A stretch of DNA of 64,000 nucleotides, taken from assembly GCA_943789445.1 (NCBI GenBank), contig CALSUC010000001.1, positions 186,001 to 250,000 of the forward strand, read 5' to 3'. This document shows positions 51,726 through 60,892 of the stretch, piece after piece. How positions within the stretch are numbered: position 1 is the stretch's first letter; the number at the start of each line of letters is the position of its first letter. Source of the stretch: UBA4575 sp002386945 (GTDB taxonomy: Bacteria; Pseudomonadota; Gammaproteobacteria; UBA4575). Position numbers and translations under genes: made by a program. The notes under the pieces are model-generated. The model was not told the DNA's origin. It saw only the letters and a program-made list of their open reading frames with translations, and ran no database searches.

Positions 51726-53192
51726 TTACTGTAGGACCTTAGCTGCAGCTTTGGCCGCTTGCACAGGGAAGTCAGAGTTAATACCAAAATAGAGGGTACT
51801 GAGTAAGACTATCCAAGTGAATGGTAGTAAGGCACCTATTGGTTGTTTATTGGCAACTAGTGCAGCACTGGGTTCGCGAAAGAAAAGATGTTCTACCACA
51901 CGCCAAACATAGATAAGCGCTAGCAATGAACTGAATACAATAATCGCAACCAGCCACCAATGGCCTTGCTCTATGACTGCTGATACCAGGAACCACTTGC
52001 TGATAAAGCCAGAGGTTAAAGGAATACCAATCAAACCCAGTCCGCCAAGGACAAACGCCATGCCAACCCAAGGCATAGTGCGGCCGGCACCATTCAAATC
52101 GTCTAGGCGCATCGATGGGGTTCTAAATAGGAAACAAGCCATGGTCATAAACAAAGCGCCTTTAATAAAGGCATGGTTAAACAGATGCAGAATACTGGCG
52201 ATGAGACCGACATCACTAAGCAAAGAGATACCCAAAGTCATATAACCAATCTGGCCGAGGCTAGAGTAGGCCAACATCTTTTTCACATCCTGCTGAAAAA
52301 TAGCATTCAGTGAGCTGATAACGATAGCCAATATTGATAATGGCATGAGGATGTAATGTAGCTGCAACACCTCGAATGAAAACTCAAAACCAAAGACGGT
52401 GTAGAACACACGATAAAGTAAATACAGTGCCACCTTGGTTGCAGTAGCCGCAAGAAACGTACTAACTGCAGATGGGGCATAGGCATAAGCGCCAGGTAAC
52501 CAATGGTGTAATGGAAATAATGCAAGCTTGAGAAAGATGCCGATAGTGAAAAAGGCAAAGGCTGCATGCACGCTATGAAGATGACTTATCTCAGGGATGC
52601 GAGCTTGTAGGTCAGCAATGTTTAAAGTGCCTGTTTGCATATACAGCAAACCGATACCGATCAAAATAAAAGTTGCACCGATGGTGCCCATGATCAGATA
52701 TTCAAAAGAGGCAGTCAGTGCCCTGCGGTCTCGACCTAATGCGATTAAAGCATAAGCAGAGAGTGAGCTAATCTCTAAAAAGACAAAAATATTAAACGCG
52801 TCAGCGGTTGCGACTATGCCTAGCAGCCCGGTTAAGCAAAGTAAAAATGCAGTATAGAAAAGCCCCTGTTTATGTTTTGGGATCTCAATCGCTATGCTTC
52901 GCTGAAATGCGCTTAGAGTGATTGCTGCCATCGCACTGACTAGAAGTAAAACAAAAGCAGCTAAGGCATCAATATGATACTCGATACCCCAAGGTGGTTG
53001 CCAGCCACCGATCTCATAGCGAATGCTGCCACCTGTCTGGACTTCTAGAAATAAAGACAGTGACATGGCAAATACCAGCCATGCCACAGTAGTGGCAAAC
53101 AGCCAGCAGGCCTTACTGTGATTAATTAGGCTACAGATGGGGGCTGCTATCAGTGGCAGCACGACCTGCAGTATGGCGAGATGGTGAGTCAT
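51726..53192 (-). CDS. mnhD: Multisubunit Na+/H+ antiporter subunit D
   Basis: A 488-residue MrpD-type subunit with about 14 helices. Proton-path residues: Glu in AFNIFVFLEISSLSAYALIA, Lys in FLKLALFPLHHWLPGAYAYAP, Lys in ATATKVALYLLYR, and NHAFIKGALFM later. It overlaps mnhC by one base, the usual C-D order. Confidence 0.93.
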   Translation of the reverse strand: MTHHLAILQVVLPLIAAPICSLINHSKACWLFATTVAWLVFAMSLSLFLEVQTGGSIRYEIGGWQPPWGIEYHIDALAAFVLLLVSAMAAITLSAFQRSIAIEIPKHKQGLFYTAFLLCLTGLLGIVATADAFNIFVFLEISSLSAYALIALGRDRRALTASFEYLIMGTIGATFILIGIGLLYMQTGTLNIADLQARIPEISHLHSVHAAFAFFTIGIFLKLALFPLHHWLPGAYAYAPSAVSTFLAATATKVALYLLYRVFYTVFGFEFSFEVLQLHYILMPLSILAIVISSLNAIFQQDVKKMLAYSSLGQIGYMTLGISLLSDVGLIASILHLFNHAFIKGALFMTMACFLFRTPSMRLDDLNGAGRTMPWVGMAFVLGGLGLIGIPLTSGFISKWFLVSAVIEQGHWWLVAIIVFSSLLALIYVWRVVEHLFFREPSAALVANKQPIGALLPFTWIVLLSTLYFGINSDFPVQAAKAAAKVLQ

Positions 53193-53545
53193 TACTCTTG
53201 GTCTAACTCTTGTTGTTCAATTTCATGTTCATCTAAGGTCTTGTAGCGACGATTGATATTGACGATCAATGCTAAGCCGACAGCGGTGGTCGCTACGCTA
53301 ACAACAATGGCCGTTAGAATAAGAACATGTGGTAATGGATTGGAGTAGACCGTATAGGCATCACTTAAGATAGGTGCTGTGCCACCATCAACCTTACCCA
53401 TTGATATGAATAGAATAAAAACAGAGGTCTGAAATATGTTGAGACCAATCATTTTTGTAAACAGATTGTTATGCGCTATGACGATGTAGAAGCCGATCGC
53501 CATGAGCAAGATTGCAATCCAATAATTATATAAACCGCTGAGCAT
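53192..53545 (-). CDS. mnhC: Multisubunit Na+/H+ antiporter subunit C (NuoK-like)
   Basis: A 117-residue three-helix NuoK homologue. FTKMIGLNIFQTSVFILFI and the conserved DPLPHVLILTAIVV-like segment (NPLPHVLILTAIVVSVATTAV) mark MrpC. A charged C-terminal tail (EHEIEQQELDQE) follows. Confidence 0.94.
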   Translation of the reverse strand: MLSGLYNYWIAILLMAIGFYIVIAHNNLFTKMIGLNIFQTSVFILFISMGKVDGGTAPILSDAYTVYSNPLPHVLILTAIVVSVATTAVGLALIVNINRRYKTLDEHEIEQQELDQE

Positions 53546-53554
53546 ACTTAGGCG

Positions 53555-53974
53555 CTACTTAAAGTGAGTAAAGGCATAAAAGATAGAGAGCATGACCGAG
53601 GTGACGGTGAGACCAACACCCAGTTCAACCCAAAAAATACCCCAATGCTGACCATGCAGAGGGTCATGCGCGAGCACATTATAGTCGAGGAAGTTTGCCC
53701 CTAAGAACATGCTGGCAACACCCACACCTGCGTACAGTAATAAACCTGATGCAGCGAGTATGCGTGCCAAGCGCATAGAGAAGACTTGTTCAGCCTTGGC
53801 CTGGCCCTCGATTAAAGCATATAAGATGAGGCCACTAGCAAAGATGACACCGGCTTGAAAACCACCACCCGGACCATAGTCTCCATGGAATTGCACATAG
53901 AGTCCGAACAACAAGATCACAGGGATTAAAAGAAAGCTTGTTTGCTTAATGATCGGATTATTTTTCACGATCAA
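53555..53974 (-). CDS. mnhB: Multisubunit Na+/H+ antiporter subunit B
   Basis: A 139-residue membrane protein with about four helices and the MnhB motif HGDYGPGGGFQAGVIFASG. It overlaps the gene before it by 17 nt and precedes mnhC by 9 bp. Confidence 0.93.
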   Translation of the reverse strand: MIVKNNPIIKQTSFLLIPVILLFGLYVQFHGDYGPGGGFQAGVIFASGLILYALIEGQAKAEQVFSMRLARILAASGLLLYAGVGVASMFLGANFLDYNVLAHDPLHGQHWGIFWVELGVGLTVTSVMLSIFYAFTHFK

Positions 53975-54506
53975 TCTCCTGGTCTTCTTCTCGTCTCAGC
54001 AACAGCAGTAATACAGCGATCATGGCAGTAAATACCACAGCCACTTCACCTAAGGTATCAAAGCCTCGATAACTGGCGAGTACCGACGTAACAATATTAG
54101 GTATGCCTATTTCACTGCCACTCTGTTCTATATAACGTGATGCAACATGTGTCTGAGCTGGAGAGTTGGGGTCACCAACATAAGGCATGTCGGAAGTCGC
54201 ATAAAGCAATGCAGCCGCTGTCAGGCTGACTGTAATCAAGGCGATTAATTTATTTTTTTGTTTCAGCACTTGGCGCTTACCAGTGACCGCAAAGGCGCTG
54301 AGGAATAATACGCTAGAAATACCTGCACCCACCGCCGCCTCGGTGAAAGCAACATCAACCGCATCTAGCACTACAAAAATTACCGCTGATAGAAGGCTGT
54401 AGATTGACCCCAACATAATGACTGAGAGCATGTTGCGCATAAAGATAATGGCAACTGCGGTGATTGTTAGCAGACTGAGTAGAAAGATAATAATGAAATC
54501 TTCCAT
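53958..54506 (-). CDS. MbhD/MbhE-like subunit (separate MrpA C-terminal module)
   Basis: A 182-residue protein equivalent to the C-terminal part of MrpA. The N-terminal half (FMRNMLSVIMLGSIYSLLSA, DAVDVAFTEAAVGAGI) matches the MbhD/DUF4040 domain. The C-terminal half (NIVTSVLASYRGFDTLGEVAVVF) matches MbhE. That these are one gene, apart from an NuoL-like protein, is as in Mbh-like modules and unlike fused MrpA. Confidence 0.9.
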   Translation of the reverse strand: MEDFIIIFLLSLLTITAVAIIFMRNMLSVIMLGSIYSLLSAVIFVVLDAVDVAFTEAAVGAGISSVLFLSAFAVTGKRQVLKQKNKLIALITVSLTAAALLYATSDMPYVGDPNSPAQTHVASRYIEQSGSEIGIPNIVTSVLASYRGFDTLGEVAVVFTAMIAVLLLLLRREEDQEIDREK

Positions 54507-54820
54507 TACTTATCATCCCCAGTGATTTGTTTTGGTTCTTCGTTGATTGCGGTGTTCACTAGTGCATGGATTGCAGTTGGCCCAGTCAATAATAAGAAGG
54601 CCAAGATGAACAGTAGTTTAATCGTGATCAGGCTGAGACCAGCCTCTAGAATCAGTCCAGATAGAATAAGGATTGCACCTAAGGAGTCGATCAGGCTGGC
54701 AGCATGCGTGCGGGTAATAAAATTTGGCATGCGCAATAAGCCTAAGGCACCAATCAGACAAAAAATACAGCCGAGCCCAATTAATAGAGTGCTGAGCATG
54801 CCGAGCAACATCTCAATCAT
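54506..54820 (-). CDS. mnhG: Multisubunit Na+/H+ antiporter subunit G
   Basis: A 104-residue three-helix protein with FCLIGALGLLRMPNFITRTHAAS (in pieces), DSLGAILILSG and LTGPTAIHAL, all MrpG marks. It overlaps mnhF by 4 nt and the next gene by one base. Confidence 0.94.
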   Translation of the reverse strand: MIEMLLGMLSTLLIGLGCIFCLIGALGLLRMPNFITRTHAASLIDSLGAILILSGLILEAGLSLITIKLLFILAFLLLTGPTAIHALVNTAINEEPKQITGDDK

Positions 54821-55089
54821 GTCTCATCTCCATCGTGCCCTAGATCGTCAAAGCGATGTAGCTTTAACAAGGCGACTGTGCCAATAAAGTTGATCATGGC
54901 ATAGACAATGGCGATATCTAAAAACTCCGGGCGTTGATTAAAAAATCCATAGAGCGAAATCATCAACACAGTCGCCGTACTAAAAGTATTGATTGCTAGG
55001 ATGCGATCAAACAATGAGGGGCCGATACAAGTGCGGATGAGTGCAATTAACATCACGATCATAATCGCGACTAGGGCAGCAGCAATCAT
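54817..55089 (-). CDS. mnhF: Multisubunit Na+/H+ antiporter subunit F
   Basis: A 90-residue three-helix protein with RTCIGPSLFDRILAINTFST, the DRI(L/V) motif of MrpF, and EFLDIAIVYAMINFIGTVAL. Overlaps mnhE by 4 nt. Confidence 0.94.
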   Translation of the reverse strand: MIAAALVAIMIVMLIALIRTCIGPSLFDRILAINTFSTATVLMISLYGFFNQRPEFLDIAIVYAMINFIGTVALLKLHRFDDLGHDGDET

Positions 55090-55565
55090 GCTTTACCCTC
55101 TAGCTTGCATACCTGTTTATCAATGCTGCCTGCGCGTACACCTTCGGCAGTGGTATCACTGAGTGCATGTACCAAGATCTCTTTATCCTTAATATCGACA
55201 CTGATTGTGCCGGGTGTCAGGGTAATGCTGTTGGCATGTACAGCTAAGCCGCTATCACTTTTCTGTTTGGCTTGGTAACGCAAAGTCTGTGGCTGAATAG
55301 GCAGCTTCGGATTCAGGATCAAGGCTGAAACATACAGATTAGAGTGCCAGATCTCTTTAAATAAGAAGGGTAAGTAGCGTGGTAATCGCAGATTAATCTG
55401 CAAGCGCTGGCCATCCTCACTGAACAGCCCAAGCTTGATCGTCAATAGACTGACTAAGCCACTGGATAGGAGGCCTAAGACCAGTAGATTGGTCTTCAAA
55501 AATCCAGATAACAATAGCCAAATCAGGAACAATAGGCTGGTGCTTAGGCAGAATTTTATGAACAT
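55086..55565 (-). CDS. mnhE: Multisubunit Na+/H+ antiporter subunit E
   Basis: A 159-residue protein with two to three N-terminal helices and a cytoplasmic domain; LFKEIWHSNLYVSALIL and ANSITLTPGTISVDI are MrpE signatures. First gene of the operon, 76 bp after the SDR gene; I could not identify a clear promoter in the gap. Confidence 0.93.
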   Translation of the reverse strand: MFIKFCLSTSLLFLIWLLLSGFLKTNLLVLGLLSSGLVSLLTIKLGLFSEDGQRLQINLRLPRYLPFLFKEIWHSNLYVSALILNPKLPIQPQTLRYQAKQKSDSGLAVHANSITLTPGTISVDIKDKEILVHALSDTTAEGVRAGSIDKQVCKLEGKA

Positions 55566-55608
55566 AGCTTGGGCGAAGTAAGAGAAGATAAAAATATCCG
55601 TCCAGAGT

Positions 55609-55628
55609 ACCCAAGCGTCGACGTGGGT
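55609..55628. repeat. Imperfect palindrome in the SDR-mnhE gap
   Basis: ACCCAAGCGTCGACGTGGGT: an 8-bp palindrome CGTCGACG with ACCCA/TGGGT arms, 13 bp after the SDR stop on the minus strand. It could be a weak hairpin or an operator for the antiporter operon; no T-run is present. Confidence 0.35.
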
Positions 55629-55641
55629 TCAAGCAAGGCCA

Positions 55642-56526
55642 TTAGTTTTTGGCCCGAAGTTGGTCAAAACAATGGTCTAAGCCAGCCTGTAGATTGGAGT
55701 AACGTAGTACTGGCTGGAGTAACAATTGCATCTTAGTGATATCGAGTCTCCGCGCTTCCTTAATAAAGGACAACATGGAGGGTGAAAGTTCTGTATCGGC
55801 AGTATCCAGAGAGACGGCTTCTGGACGTTCTAGCTGGGCACGGTCAGCGATTGAAAAGTAAAAATCAGTCATGCTACTAGGACTGCCATCGGCGACATTA
55901 AAAATCTCATTGCAGCGCTCAGCCAACATGGCTGCCAAACAAACACGGGCTAAGTCGTCGACATGGATGCGATTACTGTAAGGCGCCTGCTCCGGATCAA
56001 TCACCTTGATGGCAGATAAGCGATGCAGGGGTAAGCGTTCTGCACCATAGATGCCGCCAACGCGTAGGATTTGGTATTCGCAGTTATATTTTTCACAAAA
56101 TGCTAGTAAGCAGTGTTCGGCATATACACGACGTTTTGCCCTTGCTGTTATGGGCTTGAGTTCAGCGTCTTCATTGACCCAGTCTCCGGCGCAATCACCA
56201 TACACTCCAGAGGTGCTGATGTAGACGATACGGCGAGGTATGGCGTCTTTACAACGAGCTAAAAAGTTGACCATGCGTTGGTCACTGTCGCCTGTTTTTG
56301 GTGGAGGCGCAAAGTAATAGATATCTTTTGTCTGGGTATCCAGTGTGTCGAGTTCACTGGCCTGATCAAAATCAACACGCTGTGTTGGCATGCCTAAGGC
56401 TAGTGCCAAGTCTTCACTCTGGCTACTCTGCATTAGGCAGAGTGCCTCTTCCTGTTGCTCCACTAGCTGTGGGATCAAGGCGCGGCCGAGGAAGCCACAG
56501 CCAGCAATAATAATATTCGACTTCAT
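55642..56526 (-). CDS. NAD-dependent epimerase/dehydratase (SDR) family protein
   Basis: A 294-residue extended-SDR-like protein. The Rossmann motif is IAGCGFLGRALIPQL (about 7-21). YISTSGVYGDCAG aligns with the SDR serine region, but a clear YxxxK pair is not obvious (the R-V-Y-A-E-H segment lacks the Lys), so catalysis may be lost or altered, as in YeeZ-like proteins. Its start overlaps the hemY stop by 4 nt, placing it at the end of the hem operon. Function not known. Confidence 0.8.
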   Translation of the reverse strand: MKSNIIIAGCGFLGRALIPQLVEQQEEALCLMQSSQSEDLALALGMPTQRVDFDQASELDTLDTQTKDIYYFAPPPKTGDSDQRMVNFLARCKDAIPRRIVYISTSGVYGDCAGDWVNEDAELKPITARAKRRVYAEHCLLAFCEKYNCEYQILRVGGIYGAERLPLHRLSAIKVIDPEQAPYSNRIHVDDLARVCLAAMLAERCNEIFNVADGSPSSMTDFYFSIADRAQLERPEAVSLDTADTELSPSMLSFIKEARRLDITKMQLLLQPVLRYSNLQAGLDHCFDQLRAKN

Positions 56527-57707
56527 TTTTTTGAGAGTAACTCTTCGTTGGCTAATGTTAGGCCAAGTTTGGCATATTCACGCGCTTGCACAGGTTGTTC
56601 TAATTGCTCATGTGCTCGTACCAAGTCGGCATAGCTGGCGATGTTGGGCTTAATGTCTAAGCTCTTACCTAAGTACTGGATGGCTGTTTTCGCATCACCC
56701 TGGGCTAACTGCAAATGACCGATCAGCTGCAATAAAGTTGCCTGATGTGGTCGCTGACGCAGCCATTGTTCTAGCTGTTGGATACGTTGATGGCTGTTCT
56801 CTAAATTCAATCGCGCATAACTTTTCAGTAACGCATCATCCCAATGCGTATTTAATTCTTGGCTAATGATTTGTTCTGCTTGCAGATCATTTTCAGCATC
56901 TATCAAGGCGCTGCAATAGAGCCGTAATAGTGTTTGCTGAGATCTAATAGTGCTGGAATATTTCTTCCATAACTTAGTCAGTTTTTCTTGGTCACGATTA
57001 CGCACAAAATCAGCCATTAACCAAGTGAGTGCAGCACTTAAGCAGTGCTCAACCTGCTCATGACTTTTAGCATGCTGTTGCAGTTTTTCCAGTAGAGACT
57101 GCAAGGCAACACTGTCATGATTCTGCATAAAACCCTGCGCCTTAGTGATCAAGGTGTTGGGTGAATCTGGGTTGCTATCTTCTAATAGGTTGAGGGCTTT
57201 AGCTGGTTGTTGTTGTACGACTAGTTGTGCTTCTAATGAGTTTGCAATGGCACGGCCATTATCGGTGTTACGCAAAAGACCTAAATGTTTTTCAGCGGCC
57301 TGGCTATTGCCGGCCAACTGCGCGTAATGCCAAGCTAAGACATGTTGTAGTCGTGGCACCGGACTGGTGGCGCTGTGTTTGGTGACGATACGTAAAGCTG
57401 ATTTCCATTGTTTTTGTTCTGCCGCCAATTGCGCATTTTCTAATGACTGTAGTGTTTCAAACAGACGCTTATGTTTGATCCGCACTTGTAATCTCGCAGG
57501 CAACTGCACGATGGTTGTGATGATGCGCAGGACGATATGCAAGATTAAAAATAAAGCGATAGCAGCAAAATAAAAGTAAACCAATTCAATCTCTGCAGAC
57601 CAAGCACCATGACTGATTACTGCGCTGCCATTTTCACCCATGATGAAAAGGCCAGCAGCAGCCACTAATAAGCTAAGCAGTAAGAGTATTATTAAGGAGT
57701 ACTTCAT
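56523..57707 (-). CDS. hemY: HemY, TPR-containing membrane protein
   Basis: A 394-residue inner-membrane protein of the HemY_N family. Two N-terminal helices (about 4-26 and 41-65) are followed by tetratricopeptide-like helical repeats (for example ALNLLEDSNPDSPNTLITKAQ region and LLQLIGHLQLAQGDAKTAIQYLG in pieces). The name comes from the hem operon; the protein is not protoporphyrinogen oxidase and its exact role is uncertain. Overlaps hemX and the SDR gene by 4 nt each. Confidence 0.93.
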   Translation of the reverse strand: MKYSLIILLLLSLLVAAAGLFIMGENGSAVISHGAWSAEIELVYFYFAAIALFLILHIVLRIITTIVQLPARLQVRIKHKRLFETLQSLENAQLAAEQKQWKSALRIVTKHSATSPVPRLQHVLAWHYAQLAGNSQAAEKHLGLLRNTDNGRAIANSLEAQLVVQQQPAKALNLLEDSNPDSPNTLITKAQGFMQNHDSVALQSLLEKLQQHAKSHEQVEHCLSAALTWLMADFVRNRDQEKLTKLWKKYSSTIRSQQTLLRLYCSALIDAENDLQAEQIISQELNTHWDDALLKSYARLNLENSHQRIQQLEQWLRQRPHQATLLQLIGHLQLAQGDAKTAIQYLGKSLDIKPNIASYADLVRAHEQLEQPVQAREYAKLGLTLANEELLSKK

Positions 57708-58888
57708 AAGGCTTCTCGATCAGCTGTTGCTTCTTCTTTTATTGGGTTGCCGCTATCTACTAAAAGTTTTTCTAGCAGTTTATAAGGGGCTGAAATATCA
57801 GGTAAGTTTGGTTCTAGACTAATGCCAGATAGTTTTTTAATGGCTTCAAGCAGCTTAGGGTTTGAGCCTAGCTGTGGCTCCTTGGTCAGCCAGTCTATAG
57901 CACTTTCCAATTGTTGCTTAAATAGGGCGTCGTTACGACTACTGACGGCAAATTTTGCAGTGACCAATTTTTCTTGGATGAACTGAAAAGAAAAAGTGAG
58001 TTCTTGTTCTGCTGAAAAAGGCAATGGTGTCTGCGTATGCTGGCGTAGTTTTACATTTTGATTCAGCATGGTTTTAGCGCGGTCCATAGTCTCTTCAAGA
58101 AAACTACGATCAGCGGTCTCGTTACCTTCAGTCACAGTCGTATTAGTCTCTTCTATGATTGTATTTTTTCCTGAGACCTTATGTGCTTCACGGCGATAGG
58201 TGTTTTGGAAGGCGATGATGAGCTGATCCAATTTAAACTGTAGGCCGACATAATCCGGTGCTGGGTAGCTGGTTAGTTTCTGTAGCTGCTGTGCAATCAG
58301 CTTTCGCAGTGGCAGCAAGTCTGTCTGGTTAATTTCACTTAAGCGATTGTCGGTAGTCTCTAGTGCCGCTATAGCACCCTCGATATCGCGGTCGAGTAGT
58401 AGGCGATGTTGTGCAATGCGCAGAATGTATTGCAACTCTTTCAGTCGCCAGCCGCGTTGATCTTGATGCAAGACATCGCTGTTGTTCTGTATCTGTTGTT
58501 CTAATTTCTGGTTGTTCGCATTAAGCGCAAGTAACTCAGTGCTGAGTTTTTTATTGGCCTCACCACTTTGTTCTATTTGGTTTTGTATCTGTTGTTGAAA
58601 TTCGGCTAATTGTTTTTTTTGTGATGCCGCAAATAGGTCTTGTTGTCGCTCAGTATCGGTCTGCAGCGCTTGGCTGCCAGTATTGATTTTTTGCCATAGG
58701 AAATAATTAGCCGTTAATGCAGCTAAGCCCAGTATCAGACTAAGTAATAAGGCAAGCGTTAGGCTAAGGCTGACTAAGCTGGTTTTACCAATATTATTCT
58801 TAGCGACCGGATCTTCTCTTTTCGAGTCTTTTACTGTGGGTGTCTTTTTTGATGGATCGGTTACTTCTGTCTGTTTAGCATCAGTCAT
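57704..58888 (-). CDS. hemX: HemX, membrane-anchored coiled-coil protein
   Basis: A 394-residue protein with a charged cytoplasmic N-terminus (1-35), one helix (about 38-62, LALLLSLILGLAALTANYFLW) and a long periplasmic coiled coil (QKKQLAEFQQQIQNQIEQ, LNANNQKLEQQIQNN). The HemX signature WRLKELQYILRIAQHRLLLDRD is clear. Encoded between hemD and hemY as in enterics. Often annotated as uroporphyrinogen methyltransferase, but no such domain is present; its function is unproven. Confidence 0.93.
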   Translation of the reverse strand: MTDAKQTEVTDPSKKTPTVKDSKREDPVAKNNIGKTSLVSLSLTLALLLSLILGLAALTANYFLWQKINTGSQALQTDTERQQDLFAASQKKQLAEFQQQIQNQIEQSGEANKKLSTELLALNANNQKLEQQIQNNSDVLHQDQRGWRLKELQYILRIAQHRLLLDRDIEGAIAALETTDNRLSEINQTDLLPLRKLIAQQLQKLTSYPAPDYVGLQFKLDQLIIAFQNTYRREAHKVSGKNTIIEETNTTVTEGNETADRSFLEETMDRAKTMLNQNVKLRQHTQTPLPFSAEQELTFSFQFIQEKLVTAKFAVSSRNDALFKQQLESAIDWLTKEPQLGSNPKLLEAIKKLSGISLEPNLPDISAPYKLLEKLLVDSGNPIKEEATADREAL

Positions 58889-59624
58889 CAGTGTTCACCC
58901 AGTTGAGTAAGGTCTTGATCATGCTGTCATCCCTAGGGTTAGCTGCAACTAGTGGTGTCTTACTAAAGCCAAGAGTTTTTATATGAGCAGCAATGTTCTC
59001 ATGCCCAACGATAGTCTGCGTTTGTAATAATTGCTGTTTCTCTGCTTCTATGGTCAGTTGTACCAGATTATCTGCTACTTCATTACTGGTGATGAAAACA
59101 ATGTCACCTTCAGCACTGTACTGGCATTTAGGCAGGATGCGTTGATAGGTCTCTAAGTAATGCACGATGGCGCCGCGTGCTTGTAATGTTTCATACAATA
59201 ATTCACGACCACCGCGACCCCGTACGATCACTATCTGTTTGCCTTCGACTGCCTGTAAGTCAGGCAGTTGTAACAGGCCTTCGCTACTGAAGTCATACTC
59301 GGGAAACGTTACCGCTGTCACACCCTGGTCATATAAGGCATTAGCTGTTGCACTGCCGACGCAGAAAAACTGCGGAGGCGTGACTAGTGCCTGCATTTTT
59401 GAGTAACCAAAGCGCACGGCATTGGCACTGATAAAAATAACGGCATCTAGTTGTTGTAAGTCTAACGCTGAGTTGCTGTCATCGGCATAGGCCTCTAGTG
59501 CAATGCAGGGGCGTGTAATAACAGTGGCGCCGAGCGCACTCAAGGTCTCACTGAGATCCTGATTCTGACCATCAGGACGTGTCACCACGACCTTTAACTG
59601 TGCAAGCAGATTAGCGTTTTTCAT
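58881..59624 (-). CDS. hemD: Uroporphyrinogen-III synthase
   Basis: Cyclises and inverts ring D of hydroxymethylbilane. It has 247 residues with the bilobed HemD fold: VVTRPDGQNQDLSETL, VIFISANAVRFG, GSATANALYDQGV, IVRGRGGRELLYETL and DIVFITSNEVADNL. Sequence conservation in this family is low, but context (between hemC and hemX) supports it. It overlaps hemX by 8 nt. Confidence 0.95.
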   Translation of the reverse strand: MKNANLLAQLKVVVTRPDGQNQDLSETLSALGATVITRPCIALEAYADDSNSALDLQQLDAVIFISANAVRFGYSKMQALVTPPQFFCVGSATANALYDQGVTAVTFPEYDFSSEGLLQLPDLQAVEGKQIVIVRGRGGRELLYETLQARGAIVHYLETYQRILPKCQYSAEGDIVFITSNEVADNLVQLTIEAEKQQLLQTQTIVGHENIAAHIKTLGFSKTPLVAANPRDDSMIKTLLNWVNTDD

Positions 59625-59653
59625 GGTTTAAGAACCGCGCATAGAATACTGCG

Positions 59654-60571
59654 TTAGCGTAAGCGGGCGAGCAAAGATTCACCGCCATTTGCAAGTAACT
59701 GAGCTACCACCTGCTGGCAACTGTCTTGCCAGTCATCGATAGGTGATTGATGTTGTGCGCAAATTAAGGTGCCAGTCTCAGGGTCACCAATTAATGCACG
59801 TAAGTTCATCTGCCCTTGATCGATTGTGGCATGGGCGGCTATAGGTAAATGACAGCTCGCTTCTAAGGCGGTACTGATCATGCGCTCAGCATTCACACAG
59901 AGTGCAGTCTCTGGGTGATGGAGGCTGGCAAGATAGTCACGGGTTGCCTGATCCTGGTCGCGGCATTCAATACCAATCGCCCCTTGGCCAATCGCTGGCA
60001 GGCTGTGATCGATCGATAAAAATTCACGAATGCGCTCACCGAAACCCAAACGCTTGAGGCCTGCGCTGGCAAGAATGATAGCCGCATATTGGCCATCATC
60101 TAATTTCTTTAAACGTGTATTCACATTGCCGCGTAGAGGGATAATTTTTAGATCGTTACGGATGGCGCGCAGTTGGCATTCACGTCGGGCACTAGAGGTG
60201 CCGACGACCGCACCTAGTGGCAGCTCATCGAGTGAAGCGTAGTCATTTGAGACAAAGGCATCGCGTGGATCTTCGCGTTTTAAAATGGCATGTATGCCCA
60301 AATGCTCGGGTAGCTTGTAGGGCACATCTTTCATCGAATGCACCGCGATATCGGTCTTATTCGCCAATAGACTGGTTTCTAATTCTTTAACAAACAGGCC
60401 TTTGCCACCTTCACTCGCGAGAGAGGCATTTAGGAATCGGTCACCTTCAGTGGTCATGCCGACCAAGCCAACAGTGAGTTGTGGGTGATTTTGACGCAGC
60501 AAGCGTGACACTTCGTTGGCCTGCCATAAGGCAAGCTGACTTTCGCGGGTAGCAATTTGGATTTTAGGCAT
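59654..60571 (-). CDS. hemC: Porphobilinogen deaminase (hydroxymethylbilane synthase)
   Basis: Joins four porphobilinogens into hydroxymethylbilane. It has 305 residues: IATRESQLALWQANEV at the start, KDVPYKLPE, GTSSARRECQLRA, RGNVNTRLKKLDDGQY, GQGAIGIECR, and the dipyrromethane-cofactor cysteine in LEASCHLPIAAHA (near 240). First gene of the hemC-D-X-Y-SDR run; divergent from argH across 321 bp. Confidence 0.97.
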   Translation of the reverse strand: MPKIQIATRESQLALWQANEVSRLLRQNHPQLTVGLVGMTTEGDRFLNASLASEGGKGLFVKELETSLLANKTDIAVHSMKDVPYKLPEHLGIHAILKREDPRDAFVSNDYASLDELPLGAVVGTSSARRECQLRAIRNDLKIIPLRGNVNTRLKKLDDGQYAAIILASAGLKRLGFGERIREFLSIDHSLPAIGQGAIGIECRDQDQATRDYLASLHHPETALCVNAERMISTALEASCHLPIAAHATIDQGQMNLRALIGDPETGTLICAQHQSPIDDWQDSCQQVVAQLLANGGESLLARLR

Positions 60572-60857
60572 CAGGTTTTTATACTCTAGGATGAACGCGC
60601 AGTTTAACCGATAGAGCGGGAAATCTAGCAGGTTTTCAGGTGTTTGCGAAATGTTGTGGCTTGGTGCATGCCGTTGACTACCACTGGTGTGTATTTTAGC
60701 TAAGGAATGCGGTCTATTTCAGCTGTTCTCGGTTTGTATAATGAATGAAACACCAGTGACTCAAACATTTATGCCCTGTTGCCTGCTGTGGGATGTCATT
60801 TGCGGCTGACGGCTTAGGCTTAAACTTCGATCCAGCCCCACTTTGTTCACGGCTGGG

Positions 60858-60866
60858 TGCTATAAT
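60858..60866 (+). promoter_or_regulatory. Extended -10 promoter of argH
   Basis: TGCTATAAT: a perfect TATAAT (60861-60866) with the TGn extension. No good -35 is seen, which fits the extended -10 class. Predicted start near 60873. The remaining 60572-60857 shows no gene and no promoter for hemC that I would support. Confidence 0.65.
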
Positions 60867-60892
60867 TTGCCCAAATTAATAGAGGAACTCCG

